A DNA stretch of 64,000 bases from Saccharum officinarum (Eukaryota; Streptophyta; Magnoliopsida; Poales; Poaceae): contig CM036215.1 of assembly GCA_020631735.1 (NCBI GenBank), positions 9,078,346 to 9,142,345 of the forward strand, read 5' to 3'. Shown here in pieces: positions 13,179 through 23,695 of the stretch. Below the pieces are notes generated by a model, which ran no database searches, was not told where the DNA came from, and saw nothing but the letters and a program-made list of their open reading frames with translations. How positions within the stretch are numbered: the first letter of the stretch is position 1; each line of letters opens with the position of its first letter. The position numbers and the translations under genes were made by a program.

Positions 13179-13485
13179 TATTAACATGTGATTAATGTGT
13201 ATTAAGTGATATTAGTGTACGCTAAAGTAGATTACGATATTAAAGTAATAAGGGACTACTAGAGTGCATTTACACAAGTTGAATATTAAAAGTAAATTAG
13301 GGATTACTACAGTGCTTCAAAGGAAAATATGTAAGCACAAATGTAGATTTTTTCTTTTTATATCGTATACGATACGGCTTAGTCAACCAAATACAACCGC
13401 TTCTCAGTTAGGCTCTATACATGGAGACAAGTAAACTACAACGGTCTGTACCGCTGCGGCCTGTCCAGCCGAAGTCTAGTAGGCT
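13179..13485. other. AT-rich spacer, nothing recognised
   Basis: No gene or element signature is visible. Short repeats of the TTAATGTG/TTAAGTGATATTAGTG type suggest decayed repeat DNA. Confidence 0.5.
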
Positions 13486-13486
13486 G

Positions 13487-13745
13487 TTTGGTTAGTTTCC
13501 CACCTCGTATGCCATGCCACAGGTATGGCCGCCATAACAATTTTGTCTCCTGCTTGGTTGGTGAGTAAGATGAGACGACCATAGGTAAGCAAGAGTTAAA
13601 AGCTTTAGAAATCTCGCCATAGTTTGTGGCAACGAATTTGGACACCACAATCTGTGGGCACCTATGCTGTGGCAAATGAACGTTGGCATCCTCTAGCTTT
13701 CGTATGCGAATACGAGCCAGGGCTTCCCTCACCAACAAACAAACA
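13487..13745. mobile_element. Candidate MITE (CTGTTTGGTT...ACCAACAAACAAAC ends)
   Basis: The left end CTGTTTGGTTAGTTT and the right end CACCAACAAACAAACACAC are imperfect inverted repeats of the type common in grass hAT and Harbinger MITEs. Similarity continues inward weakly (TCGTATGCCATGCC versus CTCGTATTCGCATACG on the opposite strand). I could not define a target duplication. Confidence 0.35.
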
Positions 13746-14118
13746 CACTATAAGCTAATTGCTGGCTACTAGGCACCACCAGTCCAACCCAGTACAACTG
13801 CTCTAATCGGTATGCCCAGATGGTTTCATTCAGACTTTTTTTTAAAAAAAAATCTATTTTTTTCAGAAATGTACTTCTACAGCCAACTGAAATGGCGAGA
13901 TATAATTTTCACCGATTCAATTGGTGGGTTTTCCCTTCTGGCTGTTTGCATTAGTGAATTCCCTATTATATGCATTTTAAACAATAATAATAACTTTAAG
14001 AAATGAGCTAGGAAGAAGATTTACAACTTCTTAGCTTACAGATTTCCTTTGAAGCCGTTTCACTTTCGATACAAGCTCACAAATTAAATGTCACGATTTC
14101 AATTAGCAACATGAGTAT

Positions 14119-14527
14119 GGGGGCTTGGTTTGCCAAGCGAACTTTGCCTAACCTTAGGGGGTGTTTGGTACCCTTGTTTTTTTAACACCTATCACATCGA
14201 ATGTTTGGACACATGTATGGAGTGTTAAACATAGATTAATTACGAAACTAATTGCACAGATTGAGATTAATTTACGAGATGAATCTATTAAGCCTAATTA
14301 GTCTATTATTAGTATCCGAACATTCTATGGTCAACCCCATAGTCAACACCTGTTAAAGTTTAACAGGGCGAACCAAACAAACCCGTAGCAGCTCATGCAA
14401 GGCAAGCCATGGCAAAAGCTTGCTAGAATGGGCTACGAGGTAAACTCTCATGCAATCCAAACACATACACAGCTGTAAATCCTCACTAGCGGAGGCGAGG
14501 CAAGCTTTGCTAGAGAATCCAAACAGC
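14119..14527. mobile_element. Candidate outer foldback element hosting the 14157-14384 MITE
   Basis: The left flank GGCTTGGTTTGCCAAGC...ACTTTGCC and the right flank read on the minus strand (GCGCTGTTTGGATTCTCTAG, then CAAAGCTTGCC) resemble each other as imperfect inverted repeats around the inner MITE. Boundaries are approximate. Confidence 0.3.
14157..14384. mobile_element. MITE with GGGTGTTTGGT/ACCAAACAAACCC ends
   Basis: The terminal inverted repeats are GGGGTGTTTGGTACCC.. and, reversed from the right end, GGGTTTGTTTGGTTCGCCC; both continue into a TTAACA.. block. The interior carries the common grass MITE core TTACGAGATGAATCTATTAAG..CTAATTAGTC. It encodes no protein. Confidence 0.7.
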
Positions 14528-14739
14528 GCATATGTTTTTATTTTTTTATTCTAACAATTATTTTTTAAAAGTGAATTTTAAAATATAAGAATATTAAAAG
14601 ACAACAAGGTTTGTTTGGCAATATTCCAATTTCTTCTAAACTTTACCTTCTCTAATAGAGTCGAAGCCATTTGAAAAGGAATATTTGGTAGAAATTCCAA
14701 CCAAGTGGCCACCGGGAGGAGTCAATGGGAACTACATTT

Positions 14740-14900
14740 TAGGCTCCGTTTAGAATGGTTCGTTCTAAAAAACTGGCTGCGACTATTAGGGAATATTTTG
14801 TACTACATAGCGAAGAGCCGTTTTTTATTTGCTTCGGCTGCTCCGGAAAAATCAGATCTAAAAAGAGTCATGCCAAACAAAGTCCCATTTTTTTAACTCA
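14740..14900. repeat. Repeat-like stretch with GGCTCCGTTTAGAATGG motif
   Basis: It carries the motif GGCTCCGTTTAGAATGGTTC, typical of MITE ends in grasses, and ends near GCCAAACAAAGTCCC. The inverted relation is weak, so this is only a candidate decayed MITE. Confidence 0.3.
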
Positions 14901-14947
14901 ACAAAGTCTCATTTTGGTTTCACGAGTCCAGTGCGATTTGTGCGAAG

Positions 14948-15773
14948 TAAGGATGCAAAGTGGGGTGGGCTGCCGTGTCGACCCGCTAGGTTGCTTGTGC
15001 CACCAACCCACGTAAGACCGTAACCTAGCCCATTTAGATAGAGTGGGCTGAAGTGTTCAACCCGCATATTCTCAGCGGCAACCCACATCCCGCATCGGCT
15101 ACATCTTGTGGGCATTGCGGTGTCGAGCTGCAGGTTCAGCCCCCCGCCGCGTCGTCCGCTTTGAAGATTGGGCGCCGGCGGCCGAGACGTACGTCGTCTG
15201 AGCCTGACCAGGCGCCAATAGTGGTTCCCGATGAGGAGGCACGAAGAAGAAAAGCCGCGTGGCGGAGGAAGCGGTAGTGGGAAGCGGCAGCGGGGAGCTG
15301 GTGGCGCGGCGGAGGAGAGCGCGCGGGAGCGCCTGAAGCTGCATCGCACTGAAATGGCGGGGTGGTTGCGGATCCCGAAGATGTGGTGGCGTGGTGCTAG
15401 GGGCGGCTGCTCAAGGACTGGGTCGACCGCGCCATCTTCGATCGCCTGCTCGCCGCCGCCACGGGGCTGCTCACTGCCCGCAACGCGCTCAGCTCGTCGC
15501 CGAGAAAGTGACCACACGCCGACCGGCGGTCTCGCATGGCTCCATGGGGCGCCCGCGTGCTTTTGTTTTTCTTTGCTACTCCAATAATTATATCAACGTA
15601 TACGTACATATACATGCTTAAGTTATGTTTATCGCTGCGGTACTTCGCGGGCTGCCGCGCCAACCCACAAAAGGATAGCGGCAACATGTGGGCTGTTGCA
15701 TTAGCTCTTGTAGGTCTTGCGGCTCAAGCGGATGTGGGGCGGGCTGCCCAGCGCCGTCCCATTTGCATCGTTA
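14948..15773. mobile_element. Non-autonomous hAT (Ac-like) element with GC-rich gene-like interior
   Basis: The 826-bp element is bounded by TAAGGATGCAAAG at the left and, read on the opposite strand, TAACGATGCAAATG at the right. These resemble the Ac/hAT terminus TAGGGATGAAAACGG (family knowledge). The flanks carry a perfect 8-bp direct repeat, GTGCGAAG, at 14940-14947 and 15774-15781, the hallmark target duplication of hAT elements. The interior 15110-15540 is strongly GC-rich with open frames on both strands (15231-15587 plus, 14909-15517 minus) but no transposase. It looks like a captured host gene piece, of unknown parent. Confidence 0.85.
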
Positions 15774-16142
15774 GTGCGAAGGCTTCGGCTCTATGGGTGT
15801 TTCATCGTGCGCGAAGCTCATAGACCATATAGCTTTTTTATTTTTTGAGAAATTCATAGACCATATAGCTGAAGTTAGTTTTGAAGCCTGCCCAATCAAC
15901 GGAGCCGGCACCGTCCATGGGCTGATTGCAAGCAAAATGCATCGGGGGCATTGTGCAATGGGCCTTGGTGGAGGTTAGTCCATTACTGGACTCGCGGCAA
16001 CGGAAAGGCCCTTTTTCTATAAAAAAAAATCGGATCGGTGTGTTTTCTCTGATCCTACGCGTAACGAACTGATTATTCCTCTTGTAAGCTGTAATAGCCT
16101 CGGATTCGAGAGAAAATAAAAATAGTAGTAGTACATAGATTC

Positions 16143-16450
16143 GTGTGCTGCTTATATGTCATCCGTTTGTCCAGACGAATCCTGTATAAGTCGCCTGCTC
16201 GCTTTGTAACTCGCCTGCGTCACTTCCTCGCTCAGCGCACTATGCGTCTCTGCTCTGGAACGGACCCCACCCTCGGCTGCGCCGCCCCGCCCCCCACGCC
16301 GCACGTGCCCCCTCCATGGACTCGCATCTCTCGTCGTGACTGTGCTCCATCCACCTACCTCTACCCCTGCCGAGGTCCATGTCGCCATCGAGCTCTACAC
16401 CAGTGACCTCCGTACCACTCCGCGGCATTGAGCTCAGCGTTGACGAGCCT
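16143..16450. other. GC-rich stretch with short open frames, not recognised
   Basis: Frames on both strands (16143-16406 plus, 16152-16388 minus) are low-complexity and match no family I know. It adjoins a degenerate repeat and may be part of a larger transposon. Confidence 0.3.
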
Positions 16451-16479
16451 CCATTTGTCCTAGCAACAATTGGATGCTA

Positions 16480-16800
16480 CGCTGAAAGCGCATGTGCAAT
16501 AGTATGTTTCAAGTTTCAGATGTATGTTGTAAGTGTTGTATATAGATGTTACAAAAGTAGTTTGGGATGTTACACATATTATAATGGCTATACACGTATG
16601 TTTTAAGTGGATGCGTCAAATGTTTCATCTGTTCCAGACAAATGTTGCAAGTGTTTTATCTAGATGTTGAAAAAGTAGATCTGGATGTTGCATATACATA
16701 TATGTTGCAAGCATATATTTCACGTGTTTTAGGTGTTTCATACGTATGTTTGCGAGTTTTTATCTGAATGTTGCATATATTTGTAATTGTTTTCAAACTT
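16480..16800. repeat. Degenerate tandem repeat, ATGTTGCAAGTGTTTT-type units
   Basis: Diverged units of 25-40 bp recur: ATGTTGTAAGTGTTGTAT, ATGTTGCAAGTGTTTTAT, ATGTTGAAAAAGTAGATCT, ATGTTGCATATACATAT, ATGTTGCAAGCATATATT. This motif family is dispersed in grass genomes. No coding potential is seen. Confidence 0.6.
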
Positions 16801-16839
16801 TTTCACACAACAAAATTAATTATGTTATGTTTAATACTT

Positions 16840-17104
16840 TAAATTAGTGTCCAAACATCCAATGTGACTGGGACTAAACTTTAGTTATGGTATTAAATTT
16901 GCGAGACAAATCTATTAAACTAATTAGTCCATGATTTGACAATGTGGTGCTACCCATGTGCTAATGATGAATTAATTAGGCTTAATAGATTCGTCTCGCA
17001 AATTAGTCTTCATCTTTACAATTAGTTTTATAATTAACTCATATTTAGTCATTCTAAATAACATCCGAACGTACTACTTGACAGGGACTAACCAAACACC
17101 CCCG
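16840..17104. mobile_element. Foldback MITE with GGGACTAAA-type core
   Basis: The interior is a large imperfect palindrome: TTTGCGAGACAAATCTATTAA on the left is mirrored by TTAATAGATTCGTCTCGCAAA on the right. The right end GGGACTAACCAAACACCCC is MITE-like, with GGGACTAAACTTTAG further in. The left terminus is poorly defined. Confidence 0.6.
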
Positions 17105-17138
17105 ATAAAATCACTGCCGGGTAGTCCTGAGCTATCCC

Positions 17139-17230
17139 GGTCAAAGAACGTCATCTTTCTGTGCACACCCCCTAAACTAGTCCGTTGCAGGAACTGCATT
17201 AGTAATGCATGGGCATGGGTTGCCGCCTTG
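17139..17230. repeat. Copy 1 of a dispersed GGTCAAAGAACGTCATC..GAACTGCATTAG unit
   Basis: GGTCAAAGAACGTCATCTT, then GTGCAC, then GAACTGCATTAGTAATG match, in order, sequences upstream of the RING gene (18495-18600) and at 49764-49850. The similarity runs on into GCCTTGCCGGG versus GCCCTGCCGGG next to the RING gene. Confidence 0.65.
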
Positions 17231-17239
17231 CCGGGTTAA

Positions 17240-17700
17240 GCAATGTAATGAACTCTTTGTATATCCAATTTCAGTAGGAGCTCAAAACCCCTCCTATTCT
17301 TTTTTTTTTTTGAAAAAGCACTTGATCATTAGGTTGCTAGAATAATCAAAGCAGGCCCGTCGGATGGGGGGTGCAGGTAGTGCGCAGGCCGGAGGCCCAT
17401 GATGTTAGGGGCCCATGTACTACAGGTATGCAGGCTCCGCGATCGTATCCCTGGAGGCCTGGACGCGAGCGGCGAGTCTCGCGACCCTTACTGCCGATTC
17501 GGTGATTCATATCCCTGAACGCGATCGCGATTCCTTTCCTCTGCGGTGACGGCATGTGTCGGTGTGCTTGGTGGCCTCGCGGCGTGGGAATCACGTTCAC
17601 AGAGACACGGACTCACAGTTTGACGCCTTGACGGCGGCGGGCGGGCGTGGTGACCTCGTCGGCGGCTGCAGCCCTGCAGGTCAGCACAGCACTTCCTTTC
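17240..17700. other. Spacer with GC-rich short frames, nothing recognised
   Basis: It contains a poly-T tract near 17301-17311 and a moderately GC-rich stretch. A minus-strand frame at 17346-17600 has no recognisable domain. Confidence 0.4.
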
Positions 17701-17705
17701 AATTG

Positions 17706-17949
17706 GGCCTCGTTTAGATGCTGAAAAAATTTCAACCCGATGAATAGTACCACTTTCGTCTTATTTGACAAATATTGTCCAATCGTGGACCAACTAGGCT
17801 CAAAAGATTCATCTCGTGATTTCCAACTAAACTGTGTAATTAGTTATTATTTTTACCTACATTTACTATTTCATGCATGGGTCCAAAGATTGATGTGATG
17901 GAGAGAGAGTGAAAAAATTCTAACTTTTCATGTGCATCTAAACAAGGCC
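17706..17949. mobile_element. Harbinger-type MITE, 244 bp, with TTG flanks
   Basis: The terminal inverted repeats GGCCTCGTTTAGATGC and GGCCTTGTTTAGATGC (right end reversed) match at 15 of 16 bases. A TTG direct repeat flanks the element at 17703-17705 and 17950-17952, the 3-bp length usual for PIF/Harbinger. The core CTCAAAAGATTCATCTCGTG..AACTGTGTAATTAG is the well-known grass MITE core in reverse. Confidence 0.8.
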
Positions 17950-17952
17950 TTG

Positions 17953-18490
17953 GTCTTGTCTGTTGATCCATGATCCATGATCCTGCCTGTCTCCACCGGT
18001 CTCCACCGAAGGCCTCAATGCCTATTGCCTCAACTGAATCCTGCGTGCATGTCTTGTCTGTTGGCTGTTGCAGACTTGCAGTGACTCTGATCAGTTCAGA
18101 CGTTCAGTTCACCGGTTCGGCAGTCCGCGTCTCCGCAAGTTCCTTACTCGGCCAGCGGTAAGTGATTGCAGTTGCAAATTTACAATTCCGATTTAGTTAT
18201 CAGTTGTAGGGATCTCATTTTCTAAATTCTAATTCAAATATATTCTTTAGACATGTTAGATGTTGCGGTTTTTTAAAAAGCACTGAAGCACTATATTTGA
18301 GGCAACCATAATAGTTATTTTACCGTTCTTTTAGCTTCTTCGATGTAATGACATTTTCTTATCTTATGAACTAAATATATATTGCAAGTTATGTCTTATT
18401 AATAGTACTACATATTTCCATCCTCATATTGAAACGTTAGATTGCCGGGCCCTTAGTGTCTTGCTTGCACAATGGTCCCAGAAATGGTTG
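17953..18490. other. Upstream region of the RING gene, no gene seen
   Basis: Mixed-composition sequence with no domain-bearing frame or clear repeat. A short frame at 17970-18161 is not recognised. Confidence 0.4.
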
Positions 18491-18494
18491 AGAC

Positions 18495-18600
18495 GGTATC
18501 AAAGGACGTCATCTTCCGATGCACGTATGGTACGATCCCTAATACTAATAGTTACCTAGTACGTAGTTCGGACTCCGAATGAACTGCATTAGCAATGACT
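18495..18600. repeat. Copy 2 of the dispersed promoter-like unit, just upstream of the RING gene
   Basis: GGTATCAAAGGACGTCATCTTCCGATGCACG..ACGATCCCT..TTCGGACTCCGAATGAACTGCATTAGCAATGA aligns in the same order with 17139-17230 and 49764-49850. It ends about 200 bp before the RING start codon, so it may supply part of that gene's promoter; this is inference. Confidence 0.65.
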
Positions 18601-18795
18601 CGTTTCCTTTCCCTAAACGAATTGAACTCGACCACGGCCCTGCCGGGCCGGCCACGTCACGCGTTCGTCCGTTCCAGCAACGCCGCCGCCTCGCGTGCAT
18701 GCACAGCCAAGAGGAGGCAAAGAACGATATCCGTCTGACCCCGCCATCTCGTCATCCACCAGACCACCACCCAACATTACTTGGCTTCTTCAACC

Positions 18796-19470
18796 ATGGC
18801 CGATGAGGGCTTGGAACCGGGAGACGCCGCCATGGCCGCCTCGGCTGTGAACGGTCCGCCGTCGGCCGCCGACGTCGACGACCAATATCAACGACGCCTA
18901 CGCGAAGCGGTTCTGGCTTTGCTAGACCAGAGGCAGCCCAGCTTGGCAGAACTGGTGGCGACGGCTACGATTACGATCACGTGGGTTCTTAACGACGACG
19001 TGCGCGGCGTCGTGGTGGGTGACCCCGCGCTGTTCGACGAGTTCCGTCGCTTCATCCGTTTCCATGTCCTCACCTTACAACTCGCCGGCTACGACGACCA
19101 TGTGATTTCTAATTATGTCCTTCCACACCTGGTGCTTCGGGCCGCCCAGCACGCTGCAGGCATTCCGGTGGACGGCGACGACGACGACGAGACCGCCCAG
19201 CCCTACCGCGACGGCGGCTTCGGCGCGGTCCCTGCGTCCGCCGCCGCCGTGCGTAGCCTGGAGAAGCAAACGATCCGTGCCGCTAGAGGAGGGAGCGAAA
19301 GCGTTGCTGAGGGCATCTGCTTCGACGGGTTTGTGGACGGTGCACAGGTCAGCGTGATGCCATGTCCATCGCGTGGGCACAAGTTCCATCCGGACTGCAT
19401 CGCCAAGTGGTTGGGGATCAGCAACATGTGTCCGCTCTGCCGCCATGAACTGCCCACTACTGGTGCGTAG
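18796..19470 (+). CDS. RING-H2-like E3 ubiquitin ligase candidate, single exon, 224 aa
   Basis: RING proteins recruit E2 enzymes to ubiquitinate targets. The frame runs from ATG at 18796 (an in-frame TTG lies upstream at 18781 but plants start at ATG) to TAG, with no intron. Residues about 1-170 are variable and acidic (run of Asp near residue 120) with no other domain. The C-terminus has a RING-H2-like block: ..EGICFDGFVDG..VSVMPC..GHKFHPDCIAKW..CPLCRHELP. Seven of eight zinc ligands are visible. The first Cys of the usual CxxC pair is replaced: the sequence reads E-G-I-C where family members have C-x-I-C. Zinc site 1 may thus be impaired, so E3 activity is uncertain. An AATAAA signal follows at 19624. 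The high GC content, unlike its AT-rich flanks, is typical of grass coding exons. Confidence 0.75.
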   Translation: MADEGLEPGDAAMAASAVNGPPSAADVDDQYQRRLREAVLALLDQRQPSLAELVATATITITWVLNDDVRGVVVGDPALFDEFRRFIRFHVLTLQLAGYDDHVISNYVLPHLVLRAAQHAAGIPVDGDDDDETAQPYRDGGFGAVPASAAAVRSLEKQTIRAARGGSESVAEGICFDGFVDGAQVSVMPCPSRGHKFHPDCIAKWLGISNMCPLCRHELPTTGA

Positions 19471-19623
19471 CGTATGATCAGTGAAGCGAAGCTAGTCTTT
19501 GCTTTGTTGCCGACGGACGCTGTCTGTGAAGTACGTACCTGGAACAGAGCGGCGTGTGCAAGTGATGGCCGGGAGTGAGAACTGAGAAGAGAACCAAGTC
19601 GACGATGACATCAACACGAGAGT

Positions 19624-19629
19624 AATAAA
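19624..19629 (+). terminator. Polyadenylation signal candidate of the RING gene
   Basis: AATAAA lies 154 bp after the stop codon, a plausible distance for a plant 3' UTR. Confidence 0.45.
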
Positions 19630-19739
19630 AGGGGCATTATATTGTTAACTTGGTCATATGCTTCCTCCTCTTAAACTTCCTCTGCTTCTAATCTATGGCG
19701 CTATAATTCGTTGCAGTTTACTCATGTTTGATTACCTTG

Positions 19740-20517
19740 GTCAGGAATATCTAAAACTTAACATGGAAGCATATATTTTTGGATTTGGATGTATATACTT
19801 TCCATAAATTTTTAAATGACTCTAACAGATGGTCTGTGTACATTATTCCGAAACAGACTGTGTAGCATCTCATTTGAAGAGTAGGTTCCATCCTAAACAA
19901 GGTACATATACCATTTGGAATGATTTCAATGAAAAAGTTGTCGACTAAAGTTTTATGTCTCATCGTGGTACTACAACTTTTATTCAGATTGTTTCTCCAC
20001 CCGAGGTACTTCGAAAATTTTAAAAATAATGAGTTAATCCAAAACTTAAAATATAATTTGAAGGCACTAAATAATTTCAAATAAAAAGGTAATCACCAAC
20101 AAAGCTGCACTGCAACTTTGGTTTACACAGTTTCTTCTTTCGAGGGCATTTGAAAAAAAAAATTCACAATCAACATTATGAAAAATTAAAACATAATTTT
20201 CAGGCCTTAAATAATTTCAAATGAAAAAAACTGTAGATTTTTTCGAGTACTACAATCTTGACATAATTGTTTTCTCCATCCGACTTGATTTGAAAAGGGT
20301 ATAAATACTATGTTGCACCTATTTTTTAGAAAGGTTAAATTGCTAATGTCTCTAAAAATTAATTTTTATAGGTGGTTCAGCTTGCCCGCCACCTCTACAA
20401 ATAGAGAGCATTTCTAGAGACGGCTGAAAATCATAACCGCCTCTAAAAATTAATTTCTACAAACGCACCGGTTCCAAAACCATTTTTAGAGGTGATTTTT
20501 GATTGTTTTAGTAGTAG
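19740..20517. mobile_element. CACTA relic with subterminal repeats
   Basis: Repeated motifs of the type CGCCTCTAAAAATTAATTTCT, TTTCTAGAGACGGCTGAAA and CCATTTTTAGAGGTGATTTTTG cluster at 20340-20510, ending in GTTTTAGTAGTAG, close to the reversed CACTA terminus. The upstream AATAATTTCAAATAAAAAGG and TTTTCTCCATCCGACTTGATTTG blocks recur in related form at 51190-51470. No transposase is visible. Confidence 0.55.
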
Positions 20518-20974
20518 CCTAGTTTGTCGGAGTTATTGTCAACAGTGCTGAGCGCCTGAGCTGTGTGCGCAAGTGAGGGTGACCAAGACAGGAAGCCTAG
20601 GCCTGGCAGGGGGCGCGAAGAGAGCCAAGTCAATAATGGCATATCAACACGAGAGTACCAATAGGAACATTGTTAACTTGATCCTACGCTTCCTCTCCTC
20701 TCTCCAACCTTCTCTCCTTCTAATAGTACTTGGTCTGGGCTTCAAATTCTTCTCTTTGTGAATCTAGTCGGTGTGTGGTAATGTATGAACTAATTGTGGA
20801 GTAAAGAAGTTGAGGCAAGGATTTTTTTTTTCCTTTTTTCAATCAGGACTCTCAAAAGTGCCACTACAACCCATAATCCCTGCCAACTCATTATTGTTGG
20901 GTATGCTAGAGATGGACACGCAATGCCGTGACACGGAAGGAGCTCAGGTGCACCGAGGTAGAGTTGGATAACGT

Positions 20975-21350
20975 ACGAGCAATTATTAACGAAGGGGGGC
21001 GCATCCAACATTCTGTTGGATGTCCGTAGGATAACAATTCCCTAACTTTACTTAATTAGTATACACCCTCTGTCCATAAAAAGATACAATTATGCGATTG
21101 AAGTATGTCAAACTAGCTTAACTTTAAAGTAGTGAATAATAATATTGATATTTATGTCTCCAACTAATTCTACTACGAACATATATTTCATGTTAATTTA
21201 ATGGTAGTTATCATGTATCATAAATATTAGTATTTTTAATATAACTTTTGTCAAACTTTTAATTATTTGACTATTTAAAAAGTGGTATGAAGGGAGTAGG
21301 TTACGTTTTGTTTTTACTAAAAACCTTTTTGGACAGATTTTTACATATAC
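20975..21350 (+). repeat. Direct duplication, copy A (partner 38972-39360)
   Basis: From ACGAGCAATTATTAACGAAGG through ACATTCTGTTGGAT, a Stowaway MITE and ACGTTTTGTTTTTACTAAAA, this segment aligns continuously with 38972-39360. Unique sequence on both sides of the MITE is shared, so the unit was duplicated as a block. Confidence 0.85.
21064..21296. mobile_element. Stowaway-like MITE
   Basis: The ends CACCCTCTGTCCATAAAAAG and, reversed, CTCCCTTCATACCACTTTTT resemble the Stowaway terminus CTCCCTCCGTCC. TA dinucleotides flank both ends (21062-21063 and 21297-21298). The same MITE sits at 39060-39305 in the duplicate. Confidence 0.75.
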
Positions 21351-21793
21351 TAGATACATGCCTGTGCGTTGCATGGAAATAAAGATTTTCATGGTAATAT
21401 TAGTATTGAATGTGTTAAAAAACAATTTTTGAATGTGATGTTCAACACATCAATATTATAATTTTAATTTCGTGCATGGCTAGAACTAAGAGGTGCAATT
21501 ACATTATAATAGAATCATATCCGTGCGTTGCAAAAGGAATGAAATAATTCCGCATAATAATTTTATGTTTGAACCTTTGTTGTATTATTACTATTTTTTT
21601 GAAAGTGATGTTCATAACAATTCCTTTTTAGGAAATTACCACTCTTCACAAAGCACTAACATTAAAAATATAATTGAAGTTTTGATATGAAACTAAAAAA
21701 ATCTAATTTATACCGTAACAACCATGTTCGTTATAACTATTTATTCTACCGCACCTTATCCTGGCTATGTTAAAACATGTGGTTGTGTTACAA

Positions 21794-21845
21794 GGCCAGT
21801 TTCAATGGAAGTTTCAAAGAGTTTCATTCTCATTTAATACAGTGA
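21794..21845. mobile_element. MITE, left fragment (split by the 16.7-kb nest)
   Basis: The left terminus GGCCAGTTTCAATGGAAGTT pairs with the right terminus at 38827 read in reverse (GGCCACTTTTGATGGGAGTT). The two arms remain similar for about 100 bp once the nested insertion is removed (..CATTTAATACAGTGACATATC versus ..GTATTAAATAAACTGATGTGG). The retroelement inserted at the AGTGA inside the arm. The right fragment is 38506-38827. Confidence 0.7.
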
Positions 21846-23045
21846 TGTCGGGTATCATAATTAGGGTACCTAAATTAAGGTAAAAAACCACCCGCCTCAC
21901 CTAAAAAACAAACCAAACATTAATCTACCCCGTCTAAGAAAAAAATCAACTAAAGAGACCTACAGGCTAAACTCTCCCTTGTTGGGCCTCCAACAAGCCG
22001 TGTGAGTATACCGGCCCATCTCCCCGCTTCATCCGAGGCCTCACGCAGGGGGTCTCGGCTCCGACCCGCCTGAGACCTCAATGCTGGGTCTCGGGCACAG
22101 GCCAACCCACAACATCATCACTGCCTCGTCCGAGTTCCAGAGACGACATTATCTGTCTTCGCCTCGCCCGAGACCAGCCTCTGACGCCGCTCCCCCGTTG
22201 GCACGCTCGAGACCCCCCGTGACGTCACCCACGTTCTTGCGTCCGCCCAAACGAACAAGCCAGGAATGACAGGGGTCAAATCACGATGTCATCGCCCATA
22301 ACAAGCATGCGGAAGAGCTGTAGTCACTATGCCACCCATACTGGCACTATACGCACGATCCATGCCTGCGCAGCGCACGAAACGCCGCTCTAGGCCACTA
22401 TTCCCTCGAACGGAGCAAAATCACGCCATGATTCACGCCTCTGAGACCTCGGCCCTCTATGCCAGTTAAACCGAAGGACATGCACGTCGCCACAGGGATA
22501 ATCACGAATCTACGCACCGTAGCTGCGTCGTCCACAGGGCTATGTATGGCTGGACATGTCGCTACAGCATCAAAGGACATGAGCCACTCCTCTAACAGTA
22601 ATACGCCACTGACTACAGGAGGCCTCGGATCTTCCTTCCTAGGAAAAATATCACGTAGCACATGCATGTAACTCTGCGTTCCCCTTGCGTCTATAAAAGA
22701 GGAGGGCAGGGATCATTCGAAGAGAGGGCGAAAAAGAAGGAAAAAGAAAGAAAAAACAGACAAAAGGCAAATCCATAGGCCATTCGGCTCATCAGAGACG
22801 AACACACACTCTCTCTATTCACATCTTGAGACCTGGGAGCTCCTCTCTCTCTCACCCGCTTGTAACCCCTACTACAAGCACTTCGGTACAAGATAATACA
22901 AGATTCTCCTCCCCCACTGGACGTAGGGCATTCTTCGGCCCGAACCAGTATAAATCGCTCGTGTTTTTCTTACACACCATCCGGATCCCCGACGCGTAGA
23001 CACACATTGCTCGTTGTGCTAGAACCGTCGTTTCTTACACCGATA
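21846..23045 (+). repeat. 5' LTR of the outer element
   Basis: It begins TGTCGGGTATCATAATTAGGG and ends TTTCTTACACCGATA (terminal CA decayed to TA), 1,200 bp. It matches the 3' LTR at 37299-38505 along its whole length with scattered substitutions. A TATAAAAG box is at 22692-22699. Short frames in it are not genes. Confidence 0.9.
22692..22699 (+). promoter_or_regulatory. TATA box of the outer element's 5' LTR
   Basis: TATAAAAG after CCCCTTGCGTC, conserved at 38152-38159 in the 3' LTR. A pyrimidine/purine-rich leader follows. Confidence 0.7.
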
Positions 23046-23047
23046 GT

Positions 23048-23065
23048 TGGCGCGCCAGGTAGGGG
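23048..23065 (+). promoter_or_regulatory. Primer binding site of the outer element
   Basis: TGGCGCGCCAGGTAGGGG lies two bases after the 5' LTR end. A TGG start and complementarity to a tRNA 3' end are expected. This motif is the usual primer site of grass Tat-like gypsy elements. I do not assign the tRNA with certainty; tRNA-Arg is plausible. Confidence 0.8.
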
Positions 23066-23098
23066 CGTCTGTGCATCACAACTAACCAATTCTGTTGG

Positions 23099-23695
23099 GT
23101 CCAGGATGGCTACATTATTCCACTCCCACCCGACGAGCATGTCCTCGGTGGCCAGAGGCAATGCCAACCTTACCCGGGCTCCCACATCTAGTTTGGGAGT
23201 CTCGAGTTCATTATCACTGGGCAAGGTGACAACCTCGACCTCGTCCCACCGACCGACAAGCCTGCCAACTTCCCTGAGCCCGTGGTCGACCTACAACGCT
23301 GTTCTGATGAGTTGAAGAACACATGACCCAATGAGTTCAGCCGGCCTGATCTACCACGAGCTGCTCAGTCCTACCGTGACAAAAAGGTTCGCAGGCCATC
23401 GACTAATGCTTACCATCTTAGCCCCAAGGTAGGTGAGGTGTCGGAGGATCTACCACAACAGCTCAGGCACGCCATCGCCGACACCCTGGCATCAACAGAG
23501 ACGAGCTCCAACTCTAACTTCTTCGACTCTGACTACGACGATGACTATGACGACGACTACCAAGGCAGCACCGGCTTTGCCAAGCTTCAGAAGATGCAAC
23601 GCTTTTTACGCAACAGCGACTATCTCCTCAACGACGATCTGTTCAATGACGACTTCATCGATCGCTTCGACGACTACAAGCTCTCATGGCCGTAA
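23099..23695 (+). pseudogene. Broken gag-like reading frame of the outer element
   Basis: One frame stays readable from about 23099 to TAA at 23693-23695, broken by TAG at 23189-23191 and TGA at 23324-23326. The last part (from ATG 23438) reads MSEDLPQQLRHAIADTL, then a Ser/Asp-rich acidic run (FDSDYDDDYDDD). The position just after the primer site fits the start of gag. No zinc knuckle or capsid motif is visible, so the assignment rests mainly on position. Confidence 0.45.

Noticed and set aside
22398..22671. Overlapping frames in the outer LTR conserved at 37858-38169
   Set aside because: Conserved because the two LTRs are copies of each other; no domain and frames exist on both strands.
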